Part shown: piece by piece, positions 1 through 5,911 of the stretch
Layout: every line of letters starts with the position of its first letter
Position numbering within the stretch: position 1 is the stretch's first letter
Assembly (NCBI GenBank): GCA_030628805.1
Contig: DAOVQG010000128.1
Coordinates: 1 to 12,146, forward strand
Direction: 5' to 3'
Length of the DNA: 12,146 bases
Source of the DNA: JAGMDK01 sp023128695
GTDB taxonomy: Bacteria; Planctomycetota; Phycisphaerae; UBA1845; Fen-1342
Notes under the pieces: model-generated
The model's input: the letters and a program-made list of their open reading frames with translations, nothing else
The model's database searches: none
What the model was told of the DNA's origin: nothing
Position numbers and translations under genes: made by a program

Positions 1-65
1 CCTTCACGCAAGACACCCGGCCCACCGAACTACAGGGCCGCGTATTCCACCTCCTGGGCCTGTAG
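1..65 (+). CDS. 3' end of an unidentified protein (partial)
   Basis: An open frame beginning at base 3 runs to a TAG at 63-65 and encodes a tail ending TELQGRVFHLLGL. An amphipathic, leucine-rich end of this kind looks like a genuine protein C-terminus, and the next gene downstream has the same orientation. Only 20 codons are visible, so I do not recognise the family. A chance open frame of this length is possible. Confidence 0.4.
   Translation, partial: FTQDTRPTELQGRVFHLLGL
30..65. repeat. Inverted repeat over the stop codon of the upstream gene
   Basis: CTACAGG at 30-36 is the exact reverse complement of CCTGTAG at 59-65, with a 22-nt loop. The right arm contains the stop codon. There is no T tract, so it is at best a factor-dependent or mRNA-stabilising hairpin, and it may be chance. 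Confidence 0.3.
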
Positions 66-281
66 CCAGTCCACGGAAGCCCCCCCAAACCACAACCCCC
101 CTCCTTGACGTAACTTACGTGTCGTCTAACAGCGGAACTTCAGTTTAAGTCAGGGCCTTGTTTGGACTTGCGGCTGGGTCTATCTTTCGTGCTTACAAGC
201 GGGTATGTTTTCAAAGCTGGTGGAGATTTACGTCGGCAGCGTACGCGTTAACCCATATCGGTCCAACTAGAATCGGTTCCT
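66..281. other. Intergenic region upstream of the three-gene operon
   Basis: I see no gene in this stretch. It starts with a C-rich segment (about 80-103), followed by a perfect 13-bp palindrome, ACGTAACTTACGT, at 108-120 that could be an operator. A weak promoter candidate lies at 158-186. The remaining 95 bases before the first start codon show no clear riboswitch or strong hairpin. Confidence 0.5.
158..186 (+). promoter_or_regulatory. Possible sigma70-type promoter of the three-gene operon
   Basis: TTGTTT at 158-163 is followed after exactly 17 bases by TATCTT at 181-186. The -10 matches TATAAT at four of six positions and the -35 is moderate. It would give a leader of roughly 90-120 nt. 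TTGACG at 105-110 is a better -35, but no acceptable -10 follows it at 16-18 bp. Confidence 0.3.
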
Positions 282-1145
282 ATGGCTGGTCAGGTCAGGA
301 CACGGGATGACAATATGACCGCTATGCAAGCCGAGCTGGATGCATATGTGGCGGAAGTGCCAAACTGCGCGCAGCGACAGGCCGGACCGGATCCGGACTG
401 TGCTGTTATAGCGCGGGAGATAATGCTCTCCCATTCGACCACGGATGATGTTTTCACGCGTATTTGCACAGGAAACGAGCTCCTGTCCCGGGTGGAACTG
501 GCTCGTCGCAAGATACGCCCCTTGGTAGAAAACGACAAAGAGCCGCTTGAGATAGAACTCGGCACGGCGGATTACATATTTACTTTCGCAGCGCCGTTCC
601 GCTACCCCAAGACGAGTTGCGGCTTTCTTTTTCGTGTCGATCTTGAACGCGAACACGGTACTAATGCCGTAGCCACGCCCTTTGACAGCGGCGGGTTAGT
701 AAGGCATTCACGCCCGCTGGACACGCCCACTCGCCGTCGAGCGTTCCTGCGGCAGCATGAACTCCCTGTGCCGGGCTATCGTACCTACCTTGAGGCGACG
801 ATCCGCGTGCTGTATGTTTCGCCTTGGGACTATGTCGAGGGTAAAACGCCGGAGGCACCTGGACCGATCGATTTATCCGACAAAAACGTTCGTCGGTGGA
901 CCTTTGAAGTTCGGTTTCATAGGCAATTACCGCTCGACCAACACTTGGCGGCAGTTTTTGTCCCAAATGCCGTGTCCACGAAGGAGTGGATGAAAGCACA
1001 GCGGGTCGAGTGGAAACAAGGGGGTGTCGATATAATAATCTTCAGGGTGCCGCGCGGCGGCGACGCGTGGCCGGTGTTAAAATCGCGAGGCATAGCATAC
1101 GTCCGAGAATATCTGGAAGAACAGCGTGACAAACAATCCAATTAG
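282..1145 (+). CDS. Unassigned 287-aa protein, first gene of the KGGVGR-ATPase operon
   Basis: I do not recognise this protein. It has no signal peptide, membrane segment or P-loop and looks like a soluble mixed alpha/beta protein. The N-terminal ~90 residues are mainly helical and charged. The middle contains alternating strands and a conspicuous ATPFDSGGL motif (131-139), then a segment with a histidine near 160 and PGYRTYL, and RRWTFEVRF near 204-212; the end is helical (YVREYLEEQ). The invariant-looking FDSGG turn with nearby Arg/His/Tyr could be an active site or ligand pocket, but that is inference. The ATG at 282 lacks a Shine-Dalgarno; the ATG at 315 (MTAMQAELDAY) has a weak GGGA 7 nt upstream and may be the real start. 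Its 3' end overlaps the next gene by 20 bases, indicating a shared mRNA and joint function with the downstream ATPase, either as its effector or its sensor. Confidence 0.8.
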   Translation: MAGQVRTRDDNMTAMQAELDAYVAEVPNCAQRQAGPDPDCAVIAREIMLSHSTTDDVFTRICTGNELLSRVELARRKIRPLVENDKEPLEIELGTADYIFTFAAPFRYPKTSCGFLFRVDLEREHGTNAVATPFDSGGLVRHSRPLDTPTRRRAFLRQHELPVPGYRTYLEATIRVLYVSPWDYVEGKTPEAPGPIDLSDKNVRRWTFEVRFHRQLPLDQHLAAVFVPNAVSTKEWMKAQRVEWKQGGVDIIIFRVPRGGDAWPVLKSRGIAYVREYLEEQRDKQSN

Positions 1146-1872
1146 CGTGCATGATCTGATTATTGTCGCCTATGCGGAGCGACTGACACCCAGCCTCCTG
1201 CCGCGTGTCGTCCGGCCGATTTACCATGTGAGTGCAAAGCCGGACAGCCCGCCGACGGACCTCGACCAGATAGCACTCGATCTGGTGTGCGAAGCAGGGC
1301 TGGAGCCGGGGGACATCGTCACACCGCAGGAGCTTGATTTGCTGATCGAGCGCGAGCACGCGACGCGGGTCGAGCCGCCGATCACGGCCCAGCCCGGGCA
1401 CGTGCTGTGGATTGATCCGGACTTCAAACCCAACTACGGCCCCAAGGCCGAAGTGGTTGGGCATCTGATGAGTTGGGCTGATGAGCATGCTCATCAAGCG
1501 TTTGAGGAGGTTTGTGCGGGACACTACGATAAGGCGCTCGAACTGACGCAGACGGCGCTCGCGGCGGACGAGCAATGTAACATTGCGATTATTGTCGCGG
1601 CCCTGGCGGAAAGTGAACTCGGCCATGACGAATACGTCGAGTTGCTGCGTGAAAATGCCGAGGTCGCCTGCCCGGGCGTGGATTTTGAGAGAGCGCTCGG
1701 CCAATATCGCAAACAATTAGAGGGCCGACGCAAGCTGGCCGGTTACACGTCGACATATCTCGGGTTCGATGTGCGGGGCAAACTGTACGATGAAGGTCTA
1801 GTGGGGATTCCGCAGCGACAGAATTATGAAGATGAGTTGTGCGAGGCCAACAAAGTTGAGTCTTTTCAATGA
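1126..1872 (+). CDS. Unassigned 248-aa protein with TPR-like helices, second gene of the operon
   Basis: The family is not recognised. The frame starts at GTG 1126, preceded by GGAAGA at 1115-1120 with 5-nt spacing, inside the end of the previous gene; a GTG at 1147 is an alternative. Residues 1-110 are mixed and acidic, with a segment reading GLEPGDIVTPQELDLL. Residues ~120-175 form helical hairpins (HQAFEEVCAGHYDKALELTQ and the alanine-rich helix after it) resembling one or two tetratricopeptide repeats. The C-terminus is polar and charged. No catalytic motif or membrane segment is visible. Its ATGA junction with the ATPase gene (stop TGA 1870-1872, start ATG 1869-1871) implies translational coupling and a near-equal dose, so an adaptor or scaffold partner of the TPR-bearing ATPase is a reasonable inference. 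Confidence 0.8.
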   Translation: MTNNPISVHDLIIVAYAERLTPSLLPRVVRPIYHVSAKPDSPPTDLDQIALDLVCEAGLEPGDIVTPQELDLLIEREHATRVEPPITAQPGHVLWIDPDFKPNYGPKAEVVGHLMSWADEHAHQAFEEVCAGHYDKALELTQTALAADEQCNIAIIVAALAESELGHDEYVELLRENAEVACPGVDFERALGQYRKQLEGRRKLAGYTSTYLGFDVRGKLYDEGLVGIPQRQNYEDELCEANKVESFQ

Positions 1873-4352
1873 TCTATGCGTTTTACTCCTATAAAGGAGG
1901 GGTCGGACGCACGTTCATCACGGCGCATTGCGCGATCTCGATCGCCGCGAAGCGGAAAAAGTACAATGTGCTCGCGATTGACCTCGACCTGGAAGCTCCC
2001 GGCCTTGAACGCTATTTGCCGCCGAAGAAGGTAGCGGATTTGACCGGTTTTGCGGGCCTGCTGAATGACTATGTGGAAAACGGTCGCAGTTACGCTTGGT
2101 TACGGGAACATTACCTCGATTCGCAGTACGTACGGCCTGTGGCGGGGGCCGACAATTTGCTGATCATGCCCGCCGGTGTGGGATCCGAGGGGCAGCACTC
2201 CTTCGCTGACATCGCCGACTGTTTCCGCGGCGAACTGGGGCGGGCGGAAGACGCCCAGGCGAGGGACGGTTCCAAGGAAGCTGCCAGCTTTTTCGGCGAA
2301 CTGCGAGCTTTGCTGAATACAAAGTTCCAGTACGTCTTTGTGGATTCTCGAACTGGGCTTTCCGACCCAGCCTATGCCAGTACGATTCATCTGGGGAATT
2401 GCCTGGTTTGTTGCGTGCGCCTTAATGCCGAAAACCTGTCAGGTATGCGGACGGTGCTACTCAACGCGCTAGAGAAATACGAGCCGGCGGCCCACATGCC
2501 GGTGGTGATCGTCGCCACACCTGTGCCGCCGCGCGGGGGTGAGAGATTGCAGGATTGGATAAAGTTGGCCGAAGACCTTGCTCCGGAGATCGACAAGGAC
2601 GATCCGGCCGTTATGCATCGCACGCTGTTCCCGCGCGTGCATTCGATCTGGTACGACATGGAGTTGGAGCTAGGCGAGCGGCTTGTTCTGACTAGTTCAG
2701 GCGAGCCCGCGCCTGGATACACAACCGAAACCCCGATTGTAAAAGCGATCGGCGAATTGACCTCTCGGTTGCTAGCGGAGAATTGCGACCAAGACCCCAT
2801 CGCGGCGGCGGATGTGGAACGGGAGTTCTACAAACAAGGAGCTAAGGAGAAGTCGTTCCAATACTTAGTCAAGCGTCTACTGCGTGAACCCTCAAACAAG
2901 GTTCATTGGGATTCGATTGGCGCCGGTTACCTGAAAGATGAAGAGATCGTGACATCGACGAGGAGGGCCATTCGAACCTGGCTGGACCGCACTATAGAAG
3001 AATGGAGAATCACGCTCAAGGAAGACGATGCGTTTCGTGAACCGCTGGCTCTCGCGCATTACTATCGTGCGAGCTACTTTGGCAAGCAGGAGCCGGACGC
3101 CGGTTTGACGGATATTCAAGCAGCGCTGGAACTCGCGCATGGTCTAGTTGTCGAATGTGATATTGAGCACTTGTTGGGACAAGTTATCGAGGAGCTAGTC
3201 AATCGAAAGCAGGCGCAGAATTATCACGATGCCGGCCAGCCCCTCAGCCTGGAACTCGCGCACAAGCATTATTCAAGGGGAATTGAGTTATCTCTTGCTG
3301 CGGAAAAGCAGGCCGGTAATCTGTGGGTCCATCGAGCTCGCAACAGTGTACGTCGTGGGTACCGGATTGAGGCCGTCAAAGATTATGATGCAAAGCTTAC
3401 CGAGTTAGCACCTGGTATGGATACGCACAAGGGTTCGATCGCGACGGTCCTCAGAGAGCAAGCCAATCAACTTGAACACCAGGGCTGGTACTTGGCAAGT
3501 TGCCGCAACCTCATGGGGGCGCGCCAGTTTCGTCCGGACGATCCACAATTGTTACGTGATCTATATTTAGGAGCGTATAATCTTGGATTGATGTCAATTG
3601 CCGACGATAAGCTCAAGGATCTGAAGCGATTGCGTGCGGGTGACGTGAAAGTGCATTACAATGAGGCACTTTTTCACATTCATTCTGGAGATTGGGACGC
3701 AGCCCTCTCAGCAGCACGACTTGCGCAAGCCTTTGCGGGAGGGTGCATCACGCTCTTGGTACTAGCCGTGGTCCACGTGCTCCGCGGGGCATACGAAGAA
3801 GCCAGTGAGTTGCTGAATGAAATCTCGGGCGAGGACAGAGATAGTTACACGCTCGGTTTGCATGCTTACATTCGCGTGCATCTTGGTGAAGCTGATCCAC
3901 TACGTGAGTTGGTCGATTTAAAGCCGGCAGACACCCATTGGCTGGGGACTTTGGCGTCGCTTGCGAATGGGGATTCACAGCAGGTCGTGAATATTGCCGT
4001 GGATGAGAAGGCAGTCTGTGATGGATGGACAATTAAACGGTGGATTCAGTTGATGGCGGATGCGTTTGCGCAACAGTGGGATGCGGACGCCGCCGGCGAG
4101 GTTGACGCACGCTTCGTGGCACATCCTTACCTGGCCGCGCGATTGCGCGCTTACTCCGAATTCCGACTCATCCACGACACCTGGGCCGAGCTGGATGCGA
4201 AGCAGGCCTTTCCCGAGCCTGCCGCGGCTTGGTTGCGTAGCGTCATAGGACGTATCGAGTCCGCCCCGCCGCCGCCGGACACATTAGTGACACCAAGAGA
4301 CATTACGAAGCCGGTGGAATATGATACTCCGCCACCTGAGGTAAACACATAA
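1869..4352 (+). CDS. ParA/MinD-type ATPase with KGGVGR P-loop fused to TPR-like array
   Basis: The N-terminal ~300 residues are a SIMIBI-class (ParA/MinD-like) ATPase. The deviant Walker A reads YKGGVGRT (Lys9-Thr15), with Arg14 in place of the usual P-loop lysine. It is followed by AIDLDLEAPGL (Asp38, Asp40) and a Walker B-like strand YVFVDSRTGLSD (Asp159). The KGGVGR variant with DLEAPGL and DSRTG signatures is, as I recall, a recognised group often found in TPR-, TIR- or NTPase-containing bacterial conflict and signalling gene clusters. From ~330 to ~720 the chain is made of alpha-helical pairs of TPR type (for example HYNEALFHIHSGDWDAALSA), suited to protein binding. The C-terminus is proline-rich (SAPPPPD). 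There is no signal peptide or membrane helix, so it is cytoplasmic. It is translationally coupled to the upstream gene by ATGA. The region has lower GC than its neighbours (29 of 60 bases at 3361-3420, against 38 of 60 at 7021-7080 in the helicase gene), consistent with an accessory origin. Confidence 0.9.
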   Translation: MIYAFYSYKGGVGRTFITAHCAISIAAKRKKYNVLAIDLDLEAPGLERYLPPKKVADLTGFAGLLNDYVENGRSYAWLREHYLDSQYVRPVAGADNLLIMPAGVGSEGQHSFADIADCFRGELGRAEDAQARDGSKEAASFFGELRALLNTKFQYVFVDSRTGLSDPAYASTIHLGNCLVCCVRLNAENLSGMRTVLLNALEKYEPAAHMPVVIVATPVPPRGGERLQDWIKLAEDLAPEIDKDDPAVMHRTLFPRVHSIWYDMELELGERLVLTSSGEPAPGYTTETPIVKAIGELTSRLLAENCDQDPIAAADVEREFYKQGAKEKSFQYLVKRLLREPSNKVHWDSIGAGYLKDEEIVTSTRRAIRTWLDRTIEEWRITLKEDDAFREPLALAHYYRASYFGKQEPDAGLTDIQAALELAHGLVVECDIEHLLGQVIEELVNRKQAQNYHDAGQPLSLELAHKHYSRGIELSLAAEKQAGNLWVHRARNSVRRGYRIEAVKDYDAKLTELAPGMDTHKGSIATVLREQANQLEHQGWYLASCRNLMGARQFRPDDPQLLRDLYLGAYNLGLMSIADDKLKDLKRLRAGDVKVHYNEALFHIHSGDWDAALSAARLAQAFAGGCITLLVLAVVHVLRGAYEEASELLNEISGEDRDSYTLGLHAYIRVHLGEADPLRELVDLKPADTHWLGTLASLANGDSQQVVNIAVDEKAVCDGWTIKRWIQLMADAFAQQWDADAAGEVDARFVAHPYLAARLRAYSEFRLIHDTWAELDAKQAFPEPAAAWLRSVIGRIESAPPPPDTLVTPRDITKPVEYDTPPPEVNT

Positions 4353-4401
4353 CAGTCCGCTATATTTCCCGACCGGTGCGGACTTTTGCGACGGACTGTT
4401 A
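4350..4401. terminator. Bidirectional terminator between converging genes
   Basis: TAACAGTCCG (4350-4359) is the exact inverse of CGGACTGTTA (4392-4401); its outer bases are the stop codons of the two convergent genes. Nested inside, AGTCCGC (4354-4360) pairs with GCGGACT (4378-4384), followed by TTTT (4384-4387), a rightward intrinsic-terminator layout for the ATPase operon. The outer stem could serve the leftward phosphatase gene. Confidence 0.65.
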
Positions 4402-5643
4402 TGCCTGCCGACGGACGAGCACCGCCGTCAGGTCGTCCTCTTGCGGGGCGTCGTGGCTGAAGCGGCGGATTTCGTTGTGCAAACCGTCGATCAATTCCTC
4501 CAGCGGGAGATCGGCGTGATGCTGGAAGAACTCGATGACCCGCTCTTCGCCGAACAGCTCGCCGGCTTGATTCTTGGTTTCGTAGAAGCCGTCCGTGAGC
4601 AGCACGACCGTCGCGCCGGGGGCGAACTCGAACTTCTCCGGCGGGCAGTCGAAATCATCGATGACCGCGAACGGCAAGCCGCCGGCGGCCCGCGTCTCCA
4701 CCCCCGCGGGCGACATGCACAGCAGCGGGCCCTGGCCGGCGGCGATGTAATCCAGGCAGTGCCGCGCCGGATCAAGCACCCCGATGAACGCCGTCACGAA
4801 GCGGTCGTCGGTCAGGTCGTGGGCCAGAACGTGATTGATGCGGGTGGCGACGACGGTCAATTCCGCCGTGAGCGACAGCATCGCCCGCGTTAGGGAGCGG
4901 CATTGCGCGATCACCAGCGCGGCCCCGATGCCGTGCCCGGTCGCGTCGGCAAGCAAGATGGCGTTCCGGCCGTCGTCGAGCGCCACGAAGTCATAGCAGT
5001 CGCCGCCGGTTTCGTCCGCCGAGCGGTTCCAGCCGGCGATCTCGTAGCCCGCGACCGAGGGATTGGCTTTGGGGAACAGGGCCTGTTGAATTTTGCGGGC
5101 TAGTTCGAGATCGCGCGCCATCCGCTGCTTTTCGGCGTACTCCTCCAGCAGGGCGTAGCGGTGGAGTGCGACCCCCGCCTGCGCGCTCAGCACGCGGGCC
5201 AGGTCTTCATCTTCAGGAGTAAACGGGCCGTCGGCCTTGTTGAGCGCCTGCAACACGCCCATCAACTCGCCGTCCAGGTTTTCGAGCGGAAAGGTCAGCA
5301 GGTTGCGGGTGTGGAAGCCGGTTTCCTTGTCAATATCCTGGTTGAAACGCGAATCGGCGTACGCATCGGGCACGTTGATGACGGCCCGCTGGGCGGCGGC
5401 GGCGCCCGCGATGCCGCGGTTGGCCGGGAAGCGGATCGACTCGACGCCGGTTGCGACCCGGCTATAGAGTTCGTCGCTTTTCTTGTCATACAGGAAAATC
5501 GTGGCCCGCTCGCAATCGAGCACCTTGAGGGTCGCGTCCACGATCGTTTCCAGCAACTGCGTCAGATCGATCGTCGCCGCCATCTGCCGCGTCACGTCGA
5601 GCAACCGGCGGAGGTCCTGGATTTGTCGAGCTTCCTCGGCCAT
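4399..5643 (-). CDS. GAF-domain PP2C-type serine phosphatase (RsbU/SpoIIE family)
   Basis: This is a cytoplasmic signalling phosphatase. In the RsbU/SpoIIE family, such enzymes dephosphorylate a serine on an anti-anti-sigma (STAS) protein or similar target; the partner is not in this window. From the ATG at 5643 it is 414 aa. A GAF sensor domain covers roughly 15-160 (ERATIFLYD, NRGIAGAAAA, GVLQALNK). A helical linker (ARDLELARKIQQALFPK) leads into the phosphatase domain at ~180-412. Metal-binding acidic motifs are intact: ETGGDCYDF (Asp215), ADATGHGIGAAL (Asp233), LTDGFYET (Asp351) and EDDLTAVLV (Asp403, Asp404). AGQGPLL replaces the common AGHNP-type motif. A TTG at 5682 would add 13 residues and has GGAG 10 nt upstream; I prefer the ATG because the extension is untypical, but the start is uncertain. 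No anti-sigma or STAS gene lies next to it. Confidence 0.93.
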   Translation of the reverse strand: MAEEARQIQDLRRLLDVTRQMAATIDLTQLLETIVDATLKVLDCERATIFLYDKKSDELYSRVATGVESIRFPANRGIAGAAAAQRAVINVPDAYADSRFNQDIDKETGFHTRNLLTFPLENLDGELMGVLQALNKADGPFTPEDEDLARVLSAQAGVALHRYALLEEYAEKQRMARDLELARKIQQALFPKANPSVAGYEIAGWNRSADETGGDCYDFVALDDGRNAILLADATGHGIGAALVIAQCRSLTRAMLSLTAELTVVATRINHVLAHDLTDDRFVTAFIGVLDPARHCLDYIAAGQGPLLCMSPAGVETRAAGGLPFAVIDDFDCPPEKFEFAPGATVVLLTDGFYETKNQAGELFGEERVIEFFQHHADLPLEELIDGLHNEIRRFSHDAPQEDDLTAVLVRRQA

Positions 5644-5705
5644 GGCAACGCGTAGGGTATGCGTATAGACACGGAATGGCAACGGGTTAGTGCTCCGTCA
5701 CGCAT

Positions 5706-5797
5706 CGCTTGATGGGTGGCACGGCTGTGTCAGCCGTGTACAAGTCGCAGGTATACACGGCCGACACGGCCGTGCCACCCGACGCTTGACGGGTAGC
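5706..5797. repeat. Direct repeats flanking a long hairpin
   Basis: CGCTTGATGGGTGGC at 5706-5720 recurs as CGCTTGACGGGTAGC at 5783-5797 (13 of 15 bases identical). The copies bracket the hairpin at 5714-5780, partly overlapping its left arm, as if the unit was duplicated or inserted as a block. Confidence 0.5.
5714..5780. repeat. Long imperfect inverted repeat (GGGTGGCACGGC type)
   Basis: A 27-base left arm (5714-5740, starting GGGTGGCACGGCTGTGTC) pairs with a 27-base right arm (5754-5780, ending GGCCGTGCCACCC) across a 13-base loop. Only two positions differ (T/C and A/G); in a rightward transcript these give one G-U wobble and one mismatch. From memory, similar GGGTGGCACGGCCGTGT repeats are dispersed through planctomycete genomes. 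Confidence 0.8.
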
Positions 5798-5806
5798 GCC
5801 AAGAAA

Positions 5807-5832
5807 GGGAGGGCGAAGCTCCCGCTGAGCCG
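5807..5832 (+). repeat. Diverged copy of the GGGAGGGCGAGGCTCC repeat
   Basis: GGGAGGGCGAAGCTCC followed by CGCTGAGCCG matches the tandem unit at the right edge of the window (12070 onward) with three substitutions over 26 bases. This shows the repeat family is dispersed rather than local. Confidence 0.65.
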
Positions 5833-5876
5833 TGGTGCCCCTGCCCGTCCGTTGCGGGCACAGAGGCCCGCACCAC
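5832..5876. repeat. Compound hairpin
   Basis: GTGGTGC (5832-5838) pairs with GCACCAC (5870-5876), and inside it GCCCG pairs with CGGGC around a TCCGTTG loop. It adjoins the previous repeat and ends 35 bases beyond the helicase stop codon, so leftward helicase transcripts would carry it in their 3' end. Confidence 0.6.
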
Positions 5877-5911
5877 CTTGAATCATGACGCGACAATTAT
5901 GAATCACTACA

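Larger units (their letters stand above)
5683..5911. other. Repeat-filled intergenic region between helicase and phosphatase genes
   Basis: No gene is supported here. Nearly the whole stretch is composed of inverted and direct repeats, listed separately. The short open frames in it are artefacts of these GC-rich repeats. I could not identify a convincing promoter for the phosphatase gene. Confidence 0.6.

Noticed and set aside
105..132. Promoter based on TTGACG at 105-110
   Set aside because: At 16-18 bp the best -10 is TAACAG, which matches the consensus at only three positions; the hexamer also sits in a palindrome.
249..264. TAACCCATATC resembling an NrdR box upstream of the three-gene operon
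   Set aside because: The left half is identical to the box at 11819-11834, but the right half (GGTCC) lacks the conserved T and G, there is no second box, and no nucleotide-metabolism gene follows.
1042..1716. 224-codon leftward frame across the first two operon genes
   Set aside because: It runs antisense through two overlapping genes with good coding character and has no sensible start context.
1869..4352. Plasmid or chromosome partition ParA
   Set aside because: There is no ParB or parS-like repeat nearby, the P-loop has Arg instead of Lys, and the protein is three times the usual ParA length because of the TPR array.
4441..5655. Several rightward open frames over the phosphatase gene
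   Set aside because: They are antisense shadows of the GAF and PP2C domains, whose motifs are fully intact on the minus strand.
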